The notes beneath the pieces were generated by a model that ran no database searches, was not told where the DNA came from, and was given only the letters and a program-made list of their open reading frames with translations. Both the position numbers and the translations under genes were made by a program. Of a stretch of 5,731 bases of DNA, positions 1 to 5,731 are shown piece after piece. The first letter of the stretch is position 1. The number at the start of each line of letters is the position of its first letter. The stretch is taken from positions 1 through 5,731 of the forward strand of contig CALMXV010000364.1 in assembly GCA_937871155.1 (NCBI GenBank), in the 5' to 3' direction. This DNA comes from an uncultured Taibaiella sp. Lineage in GTDB: Bacteria; Bacteroidota; Bacteroidia; Chitinophagales; Chitinophagaceae.

Positions 1-60
1 TGAAAGTTAGTGCTGCTTGCCGGTAAAGCTGGATTGATAGTGTAGGTACCTGCGGGGAAT
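1..60 (-). repeat. Second copy of the repeated Ig-to-beta-helix junction, running off the left edge
   Basis: This block encodes FPAGTYTINPALPASSTNFQ beginning at residue 874 of the repaired protein, exactly 1677 bases (559 codons) after the first copy. Similarity is lost toward the Ig-like side (after position 60), while the match is still good at position 1. The homologous stretch therefore probably continues outside the window. Confidence 0.9.
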
Positions 61-2414
61 AATGGTGCAATGCTTACGGTCACTACATTCGTAGTGTCCG
101 TCAAAAAGCTGTTTGTACAAGTTACCACAGCACGATAATCTGTTGATGTAGAAACACCGCTTGGCACATTATAGCCAAAAGTGGTAGCCCCAGTTATGTC
201 CGTCCAAGTTCCTGCACTAGCTGGGCTTGATTGCCATTGTACTGAAATACCTGCTGCAATTGTAAATCCTGTAGTATTTAAGCTAAAAGCTGAACCTGAA
301 CATAATGTAGCAGTAGGCCCCGTAGCAATACCTGCATTAGGAGCTCCGGAACAATTAGAAACACTAAATTCAAAAGCACCTATATCCGGTGTAGAAGCAC
401 TACGAGACGCACCATTTATATCTACTGTAACGGCTGCTATTGGCGTACCTAAATTGTCAAATAATGCATTAGTCGGAGAAAATATTCCTACTAATGGAGC
501 TGCAAATTGAGGGTCAAGCGAAACGCTATTCTGATCCCAAGCATTGCTATTGGCACCCTGCCAGTTAGCTAAAGTGGCTAAGTTCGTAGAAAAATAACCT
601 ATATAATTGGTGCCTGCTGTAGAACCGATGTACAAATTATTATAGTTAGATGTTTTACCCGTAGCATTGGAGAAATACATACAATGCTTAGCACCGGTAC
701 CTCCTTGAGTAATGTAAATATTGTTATTCATCATATCAATACCTGCTGTGCCGGTAGCATAAACACCTCTGATAGTGCCGGCAGTAGCATTAGTATTATC
801 TATAGAAAGGGTATTGTGATAGATCTTCATGTATTGGCCCGTAAGATAGAGTCCGTACACTGTACTGTTATTGTTGAAATTACTTACCAGATTATTATAA
901 ATCATATTATCATTACCTGAAGTAGCCGCAGCCGCTACATAAATGCCATATACTGTAGCAGCATAATTAGGTGTGCTACCACACATATTTCTAACTCGGT
1001 TTTGCTGAACTAAGGCATTTGTACATCCTGTAGAAAGATAAATACCATAAAATGTACTAAGAGTAGTACGTGTAGGACGTTCGATAATATTATTGGTAAT
1101 TTCCAAGCTATCTTGATACGTAAAATAAGTGCCGTATAAATAGAAGTCGGTCATCAAGGAGTTCATCACCTTATTTCCATTGGAACTGGCAGAGGTATTA
1201 CCCACAATACAAGTATTGTAATAACCGCCCACCATCGTACAACTATCTACGATATTATAACTTCCTGAAGTACCTGCAGTAGTAGAAGAAGTTGCTGAAC
1301 CGCTAATGGAAAATGGAGAAAATAAAGACGACGTTTGAGCAATATCCACTAAGAAAATACAGTTATTGAAGGAGTTATTATCTGCTCCATTCCATAAGTG
1401 CGTGGTTAGACCATAGGAAGTTCCTATTGAAGAAACAATGAAGTTGTTAAAAGTAATATAGTCCGCACCATCCAAACCTAATGTCCATGGTTGCGTACTC
1501 GTTCCAGCAAATTTTACCGTATCTCCATTGCCATTAAACGTAACGGTGTTAGTAGCGTTAGCCCCTATCGTTGCAGGTAATGTCACTTGTTCATTGAAGG
1601 TATTACCGGATGCTAAGTTAAAAACAATACTACCTGCTATGCCACATGATATTGCTGAAACAGCTGCTCCGATTGTTTGAAAGTTAGTACTACTTGCCGG
1701 TAAAGCCGGATTGATAGTGTAGGTACCACCAGGGAATGGAGAGGGTACGGTTACCGTATCAATAACAGAAGAGTCTGTAGTTGCCCCACAAGTAACCAAA
1801 CAACGGTAGAAATTTATACCACTTGGAGGTGTCACCCCTCCCAATACTGGAAAAGATTGTGATGAACCTTCATTAATCCAAGGACCTGTAACTGAGGTAG
1901 CACGTTGCCATTGATAGGTTTGTCCTGTGCCGTAAGAATTACCACTAAGATTTAACATGATTCCTTGACCAAAACATGGTGTAGCGTTTGATACAGTGGT
2001 TGTACCGGCAGTAGGTGGCGAGGTACAAGGTCCGTTAGGTACTAAATCAAAACCAAAGTCAACAGAAAGGTTAGAGCCTATTGTACCAGTCGTAGCTGTA
2101 TATCCTGCATATTTTCGTTGGCCTACGGAAGATTGCATCATACCGTTACTTGAAGAGGACCCACCTGAACTAGTAGAAGCTTTTAACTCAAATACCAATG
2201 TCAAACTTGGGTCGTATAAAAAAGGAGTTTGAAGCGTTACCGCATACCATCCACTTGTAGGTGGATTCACAAGAGAATAAGATGCTTGATAAAAATTTGG
2301 TGTGAATGTAGAAAATGTACTGTTGGCAAATGTAGTTGAAGTACCTTCATTCTGCCCCAATGAAATTGTAAAATCGGAATAGGTAACCGTGTTTGTACCA
2401 CTTGTTATCCGGAA
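1..2414 (-). CDS. Main body of a large secreted Ig-like / parallel beta-helix repeat protein (3' end outside window, frameshifted from its start)
   Basis: The frame is open from 2470 to the left edge, with no stop in the last 800 codons. Numbering assumes the frameshift is repaired. Residues to about 213 finish the N-terminal beta-rich domain (strand-like YSDFTISLGQ and GWYAVTLQTPF), with a Ser/Gly linker near 2165-2145. Residues 217-313 form an Ig-like domain (Cys, YQWQ, FYRCLVTC). Residues 315-771 form a right-handed parallel beta-helix. It has Asn-rich rungs such as ITNNII, VYGIYV, IYNNLVSNF and VYGLYL, and closes with DINGASRSASTPDIGAFEF, a familiar end motif of such domains. A second Ig-like domain follows (776-872), then the start of a second beta-helix. 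Such proteins are exported and often end in a T9SS sorting domain, which would lie outside the window. The role could be surface adhesin or polysaccharide binding; no catalytic motif is visible. Confidence 0.88.
1678..1737 (-). repeat. First copy of the repeated Ig-to-beta-helix junction
   Basis: These 60 bases match positions 1-60 at 54 of 60 sites. They encode FPGGTYTINPALPASSTNFQ (residues 315-334 of the repaired protein), the entry strand of the first beta-helix module. Three of the six differences are in the FPGG/FPAG part; the other three are silent or nearly so. Confidence 0.9.
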
Positions 2415-2416
2415 TA
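2405..2416 (-). other. Frameshift junction in the secreted-protein gene (one base apparently missing)
   Basis: The upstream frame reads ITTVYSG and stops. Re-reading the last T of the Tyr codon (2416-2414) gives ITTVYFRITSG and continues without a stop for over 800 codons. One additional A in the plus-strand 'aa' at 2413-2414 (TT to TTT on the coding strand) restores this. The coding sequence AGTTTATTCC is not a canonical X-XXY-YYZ slippery heptamer, and I see no strong downstream stem or pseudoknot, so programmed frameshifting is unlikely. An indel error or a real mutation are both possible. Confidence 0.8.
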
Positions 2417-2677
2417 AACTGTTGTAATATTCCCTTGATAAGCAGGAGAACCCGTTGTCCCATTGCTGTTAAACACTGCCGGCCCATAAATAAAATGGGC
2501 TTTATTGGTGGCATAACCATTACCGCCTAAAGGAATGGCATTACCACCTGTACCAGCAGCACTGTTGTAATACTGCGGTGTTGTTTGTGCCTGGAGTGAA
2601 ACCTGCACTCCCATCAGGAAGAGTAAAAGCGCCCCCAGTAATTTTAATTTTCTGAATACTTGTCTATTCATTTCCAT
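2405..2677 (-). CDS. N-terminal fragment of a large secreted protein, with signal peptide (frame broken at 2405)
   Basis: This 90-codon frame begins with a clear Sec signal peptide. It has a basic start (R5, R9, K10, K12), a hydrophobic core at about 13-26 (LLGALLLFLMGVQV) and a probable cleavage near A30-Q31 in SLQAQ, a form common in Bacteroidota. ATG at 2677 and ATG at 2671 (Met3) are both plausible starts; Met3 gives the more usual MNRQ opening. The mature part (from TTPQYYN) is Gly/Asn/Thr-rich and opens a beta-rich N-terminal domain seen in large secreted proteins of this phylum. The frame runs into TAA at 2407-2405 in the middle of a beta strand. The rest of the same domain continues immediately in the -1 frame, so this is a piece of the gene at 1-2677 and not a complete small protein. 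Confidence 0.85.
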   Translation of the reverse strand: MEMNRQVFRKLKLLGALLLFLMGVQVSLQAQTTPQYYNSAAGTGGNAIPLGGNGYATNKAHFIYGPAVFNSNGTTGSPAYQGNITTVYSG

Positions 2678-2740
2678 AAAAATTTACGCCTACTCTAAAT
2701 TGGTTTTCGGCTCCCCCCATTTTATAAAAGTTTAGAAATT

Positions 2741-2753
2741 GTTCTTAGAGAAC
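2741..2753. repeat. Small inverted repeat in the putative leader of the secreted-protein gene
   Basis: GTTCT-tag-AGAAC has five-base arms and a three-base centre, about 65 bases before the ATG at 2677. TTAGAA also occurs on both sides (2732-2737 and 2754-2759), giving a small cluster of related words. It could be an operator or a weak leader hairpin, and it is short enough to be chance. Confidence 0.3.
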
Positions 2754-2778
2754 TTAGAATTTTGCCTGATAAAGCAAA

Positions 2779-2961
2779 CTAGATAGAGAATAATATGGTA
2801 AATATAATGTTAATGGTTGTATTTTTCAAAAATCTGAATGAAACATTTTTCAAAAAATTTATCATAAGACATAACATAAATAATGCTATGATAGCAATTC
2901 CCCCATGTATAAAGGGATTATAAGAAAGATGAAAATATTCTACCGCACGACCTGTTAACAT
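2779..2961 (-). CDS. Doubtful small hydrophobic ORF (60 residues)
   Basis: The ORF starts 30 bases after the stop of the GH3 fusion gene, on the same strand, and ends in TAG. It is not antisense to another gene. The product has one good candidate membrane segment (about residues 20-37, GGIAIIALFMLCLMINFL), then a basic stretch and a second hydrophobic tail at the C-terminus. A short direct repeat in the DNA makes FLKN appear twice, eight residues apart. I do not recognise the family. AT-rich noncoding DNA often translates into Ile/Leu/Phe-rich peptides, no clear ribosome binding site is seen, and the candidate promoter of the next gene lies inside it. It is therefore more likely chance than a gene. 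Confidence 0.15.
   Translation of the reverse strand: MLTGRAVEYFHLSYNPFIHGGIAIIALFMLCLMINFLKNVSFRFLKNTTINIIFTILFSI
2799..2830 (-). promoter_or_regulatory. Possible Bacteroidota-type promoter for the secreted repeat protein
   Basis: On the minus strand TTTG (2830-2827) is followed after 20 bases by TATATTTA (2806-2799). This resembles the Bacteroidota -33 TTTG / -7 TAnnTTTG arrangement, with one mismatch in the -7 element. It would give a leader of roughly 115 bases before the ATG at 2677. A second, weaker candidate is CTAGTTTG at 2782-2775. Such matches arise easily in AT-rich DNA, so this is suggestive only. Confidence 0.3.
2821..2856. repeat. Direct repeat of a 12-base element, two copies
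   Basis: The plus strand carries ATTTTTCAAAAA at 2821-2832 and again at 2845-2856, so the copies start 24 bases apart. Each copy contains an odd palindrome (five T, one base, five A), and the left copy supplies the TTTG of the candidate promoter. It could be a paired operator or simple AT-rich low complexity; the sequence alone does not decide. Confidence 0.5.
2884..2896. repeat. Perfect 13-base odd palindrome
   Basis: TGCTAT-g-ATAGCA has six-base arms around a single centre base. The one-base centre makes it a poor RNA hairpin, so if functional it is more likely a protein-binding site. It lies about 210 bases before the secreted-protein start and about 95 bases after the GH3 stop. Function unknown. 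Confidence 0.35.
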
Positions 2962-2991
2962 TCAGATAACATACAAGCGGCTACTCTTTGC

Positions 2992-5731
2992 TTATTTGAT
3001 TTGTTGTTTATAAAGAGCTGCACGTTGCTTCTTGTCCTTTATCCCCAAAGCTTCATAGATATAATCTTGAGAAATTGTTCTTGTATTTTTTCTATTGATG
3101 TTGTTATTATCCGCAGAAGGATATACCCGATTCGATAAGAATACAAATACAATTCCCGTTGCTGGGTCTGCCCAAGCACAGGTACCGGTAAAACCTTGAT
3201 GCCCGAAAGTGAATCCACTAGCCCTATTTCCGGTAGGGCCTGCATCTTCATTATTTGTATTTGGTTTGTCAAATCCTAATCCTCTTCGACTGATAGTAGA
3301 GTTATAGGCTGTAAACTTATCTACTGTACTCGGTTTGAAATATTGTTTGCCTTTATAGGTACCACCATTGAGTAGCATTTGAAAAATAACCGCTACATCT
3401 TGTGCTGTTGCAAATAATCCTGCATGACCGGCAACACCTCCCATCATAGCAGCTCCAGGGTCGTGTACAAAACCTTGTAATAATTGTTTGCGATAGGTTT
3501 GGTCAAGTTCGGTAGGGGCAATAATCGTTGTTTTAAATTTTTTCAAAGGCGTGAAAGTAGTATGGGAAAGCCCTAATGGTTTATAAAACTGCTGTTCTAG
3601 GTATTCCTGCAAGGGTTTTTGTGTTAGCTGTTCTACTACGGCTGCTAAAAAATAAAAATCTAAATCACTATATACATATTTGCCATAGTTATCCATAGGG
3701 CTTTTAAGAATACGGTTCCACATAGAGTCTTTCCAATCGGTGCGTAAATACAGGTTCTTTGCAACAGGAATTGAAAACTCTTTACTAGATTTATCTTGAT
3801 ATAAATCTTGGCGCAAGCCTCCGAGGCTATCTAATGTTTCATTATAAAAAGGAATCCACGCTTTCAACCCAGCTTGGTGTAAGAGCAAATTTTTAATGGT
3901 TAAAAATTCTTTATTCGTTCCTTTTACACTAGGTAAATAATTTCCTAATCGTTTATTCAAATCTAATTTACCTTGATCATACAGTTTCATTACTGCTAAG
4001 TTCGTTGCTAATACTTTGGTGAGAGAAGCAACATCATACATAGTTTCTAAGGTTACCGGTGTCGCTTTGCTATAAGTATAATAGCCAAAGGCTTCATCAT
4101 AAAATATTTTCCCATCTTTTGCAGCTAAGATTCTACAACCAGGGAACGCACCTTCTACAATGTTTTTTTGAATGAAATGATGCAGCTTATCCAACATTTC
4201 TGGTTGAGCTATTTCCGAATTGTCCTGAAACTCTTCTTTAGTTAAACTATATTGTTTATAAGCCGGCTTGGTGATACCTCCCGCTAGCATTGGCTTTGAA
4301 GGTGTGGGTGTGGTAATTTGGCAAGGAGTAACTGGTAATTTCCCTAATGCTGGTAATTTTTTATTGAGAATTGAAGCTACGACTTCTTCCACCTCATCAT
4401 TGTCTTCATAGGAAACCAATACCGAACCTGCATTACAAAAATGTTTCATCAAATAAGCATTTCCCAAAAGCACAAACAATACATTGGGTTGATAAGCCAT
4501 GTTTTTAATAAAGCTCATCTGACGCTCGTCCAAACCATAAAACCCATTGGTAGGATAAAAGCTCATGTTATGAATAGCCACGATGGTCACATCATTATCT
4601 GAGGTGCTTTGCTGTACGCGCTCTAGTTGTGCTTGAGTACTACTCTTGGGCAGATAGCTATATCGAATAGTGGGTTTAGTGTCTTGAAGCCGTTTTAACA
4701 ACATCGTGGGTGAATTAGCATTCACGGCGATATATTGTACTCTTGCTCCAGATGCATTTAGCTTATTTAATGTTGCGTAGTCATCACGAACCAAGGTAAT
4801 TCCTTTCTTCGCTGCTTCTTTACGAATAGCGCTCACCTCTCTATTGATATCGTTGGTAATGTTGTCAACATTTATAGTCTTGATTTGATTCAGTCCTGCA
4901 TCATATTTTGCAGCAAGTATTTTCTTTACTGAAGTTTCCAACTGCTGCATCGTTACTTCTCCTTTATCTAATGCTGCTTTTATCTTTTCGATGGCTACAG
5001 GTACATTCTGAGAAAATAACAATACATCATTTCCAGCTTTGAAGGCTCTTACATCCACTTCTCCCGGTTGAAAATATTTAGCCACTCCTTTCATATCTAA
5101 GGCATCTGTAAACACCAAACCCTTAAAACCTAAATCTTGCTTTAAGGTTTTAGTGATGGTATTATAAGATAGGGATGAAGGTAGCTGCTTCCCTTTTTCT
5201 AAAGCCGGCACCTCCAAATGGGCTACCATCATGCTTTGTACTCCGGCAGCTATGATTTTTTTAAAAGGGAAAAACTCTAACGTATCTAGTTGGATGAGGC
5301 TTTTATTGATAAAGGGAAGGTCTTTGTGTGAGTCCGCATCGGTATCGCCATGTCCTGGAAAATGTTTTGCACAAGCCATAACACCGTTCTTTTGTAATCC
5401 ATTCATATAAGCAATTGCCAGCTTAGAAACCACATATTTATTTTCTCCAAAAGAGCGTGCATTAATTACCGGATTGTTAGGATTATTATTGACATCAACG
5501 ACCGGAGCAAAATCCACATGCACCCCTAGCCTATTACACTGAGCAGCAATAGCTGCACCCATTTTATACACTATTTCAGTATCTCGAGTAGCTCCCAAAA
5601 GCATTTGTCTAGGGAAATCTTTAACACCGGTCAATCGCATACCTAAGCCCCACTCTGCATCCATCGCTAGCAGCAAAGGAACATTCGCCATCCGTTGGTA
5701 CTTGTTAGTTTGGGCGGCTTGCTCTTCGGGA
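2992..5731 (-). CDS. NagZ-like GH3 beta-N-acetylglucosaminidase fused to a serine beta-lactamase-fold domain (5' end outside window)
   Basis: Residues are counted from the first in-window Met (codon at 5691). That Met is internal: the frame stays open for 13 more codons to the edge and reads like the end of the first GH3 repeat, so perhaps 70-100 residues are missing. The GH3 domain covers about 1-262. It has MDAEWGLGMR at 10-19, the KHFPGHG loop at 109-115 with the D120-x-H122 acid/base dyad typical of NagZ-type enzymes, and the predicted nucleophile D196 in FTDALDM. Residues 290-445 resemble a GH3 C-terminal domain. A Pro/Thr-rich linker (about 450-475) leads to a beta-lactamase-family domain (about 499-885) with S556-L-T-K559, Y674-S-D676 and H831-Q-G833. 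Known family role: release of GlcNAc from peptidoglycan fragments. The second domain resembles AmiE/class C enzymes, so peptide removal from muropeptides is an inference. An exported location is likely, but the N-terminus is not visible. Stop TAA at 2994-2992. Confidence 0.93.
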   Translation of the reverse strand, partial: PEEQAAQTNKYQRMANVPLLLAMDAEWGLGMRLTGVKDFPRQMLLGATRDTEIVYKMGAAIAAQCNRLGVHVDFAPVVDVNNNPNNPVINARSFGENKYVVSKLAIAYMNGLQKNGVMACAKHFPGHGDTDADSHKDLPFINKSLIQLDTLEFFPFKKIIAAGVQSMMVAHLEVPALEKGKQLPSSLSYNTITKTLKQDLGFKGLVFTDALDMKGVAKYFQPGEVDVRAFKAGNDVLLFSQNVPVAIEKIKAALDKGEVTMQQLETSVKKILAAKYDAGLNQIKTINVDNITNDINREVSAIRKEAAKKGITLVRDDYATLNKLNASGARVQYIAVNANSPTMLLKRLQDTKPTIRYSYLPKSSTQAQLERVQQSTSDNDVTIVAIHNMSFYPTNGFYGLDERQMSFIKNMAYQPNVLFVLLGNAYLMKHFCNAGSVLVSYEDNDEVEEVVASILNKKLPALGKLPVTPCQITTPTPSKPMLAGGITKPAYKQYSLTKEEFQDNSEIAQPEMLDKLHHFIQKNIVEGAFPGCRILAAKDGKIFYDEAFGYYTYSKATPVTLETMYDVASLTKVLATNLAVMKLYDQGKLDLNKRLGNYLPSVKGTNKEFLTIKNLLLHQAGLKAWIPFYNETLDSLGGLRQDLYQDKSSKEFSIPVAKNLYLRTDWKDSMWNRILKSPMDNYGKYVYSDLDFYFLAAVVEQLTQKPLQEYLEQQFYKPLGLSHTTFTPLKKFKTTIIAPTELDQTYRKQLLQGFVHDPGAAMMGGVAGHAGLFATAQDVAVIFQMLLNGGTYKGKQYFKPSTVDKFTAYNSTISRRGLGFDKPNTNNEDAGPTGNRASGFTFGHQGFTGTCAWADPATGIVFVFLSNRVYPSADNNNINRKNTRTISQDYIYEALGIKDKKQRAALYKQQIK

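Larger units (their letters stand above)
2678..2991. other. AT-rich intergenic spacer between the GH3 fusion gene and the secreted repeat protein
   Basis: This 314-base gap separates two genes on the same strand. It contains a possible promoter (2799-2830), a duplicated TTTTTGAAAAAT element (2821-2856), two perfect odd palindromes (2741-2753 and 2884-2896), a run of six G on the minus strand (2713-2718) and a doubtful 60-codon ORF (2779-2961). I looked for a GC-rich hairpin followed by T residues after the GH3 stop and found none. The length and composition suggest that the downstream gene has its own promoter rather than sharing an operon. Confidence 0.7.

Noticed and set aside
181..510. Plus-strand ORF of 109 codons
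   Set aside because: It is antisense to the Ig-like/beta-helix coding frame on the minus strand, which has clear domain structure there. The plus-strand translation shows no recognisable motif.
684..920. Plus-strand ORF of 78 codons
   Set aside because: It is a shadow opposite beta-helix rungs (VYGIYV, IYNNLVSNF). The Ile/Asn pattern comes from the complementary coding strand.
2215..2223. Suspected second frameshift at the run of six T (coding strand) near 2218-2223
   Set aside because: Recounting the run gives six T. The frame then reads QTPFLYDPSLTLVFEL without interruption, so there is no second lesion.
1996..2232. Plus-strand ORF of 78 codons
   Set aside because: It lies opposite the end of the N-terminal domain and the start of the first Ig-like domain of the minus-strand gene. 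No domain is recognisable.
2405..2420. Programmed -1 ribosomal frameshifting
   Set aside because: The site lacks an X-XXY-YYZ heptamer and pairing would be lost after slippage. No strong downstream structure is visible by eye, and such control is not known for this type of secreted protein.
2713..2718. Run of six G (minus strand) as a phase-variable tract in the leader
   Set aside because: Six bases is short for a slippage-prone tract, and a length change there would not alter a reading frame. Nothing else supports it.
2884..2896. TGCTAT-g-ATAGCA as a rho-independent terminator of the GH3 gene
   Set aside because: A single-base loop and AT-rich arms do not make a stable hairpin, and no proper T tract follows.
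3039..3272. Minus-strand ORF of 77 codons in another frame
   Set aside because: It is entirely inside the beta-lactamase-fold part of the GH3 fusion gene, whose own frame carries the HxG motif in this stretch.
5689..5691. ATG at 5691 as the true start of the GH3 fusion gene
   Set aside because: The preceding codons up to the edge are open and read EEQAAQTNKYQR, which fits the region before the VPLLLAMDAEWG strand in the family. Starting at 5691 would remove the first strand and helix of the barrel.

Overview
The window reads as AT-rich Bacteroidota DNA, probably Chitinophagia or Sphingobacteriia-like. Three things suggest this: a very long secreted repeat protein of the gliding/T9SS-cargo style, a signal peptide ending in a typical '..LQAQ' site, and a glycoside hydrolase family 3 (GH3) plus beta-lactamase-fold fusion of a kind frequent in this phylum. 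No genus can be named from the sequence alone. Every credible gene lies on the minus strand, and both large genes are cut by the window edges.

Layout, in minus-strand transcription order. Positions 5731 to 2992 hold a 5'-truncated gene for a NagZ-like GH3 beta-N-acetylhexosaminidase fused to a serine beta-lactamase/penicillin-binding-fold domain. Both catalytic motif sets are visible. Positions 2991 to 2678 (314 bases) form an AT-rich spacer. It holds a possible Bacteroidota-type promoter, two small perfect inverted repeats, a duplicated TTTTTGAAAAAT element and one doubtful 60-residue hydrophobic ORF. Positions 2677 to 1 encode a large exported surface or secreted protein. Its parts are a signal peptide, an N-terminal beta-rich domain, an Ig-like domain, a right-handed parallel beta-helix, and a second Ig-like domain followed by the start of a second beta-helix module. 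The repeat period is exactly 559 codons, and the reading frame is open to the left edge.

The large secreted gene is interrupted once. The signal-peptide frame stops at 2405, and the rest of the protein continues in the -1 frame. One extra A in the plus-strand 'aa' at 2413-2414 would restore a smooth protein through the junction. This is either a sequencing or assembly indel or a genuine inactivating frameshift; no canonical slippery site is visible.

Functionally, the GH3/beta-lactamase protein points to cell-wall (muropeptide) recovery. The repeat protein points to secretion or surface display. Nothing in the sequence ties the two into one pathway, and the spacer suggests separate transcription units. 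I see no phage, insertion sequence, CRISPR, tRNA or rRNA, and no convincing new multi-gene system.
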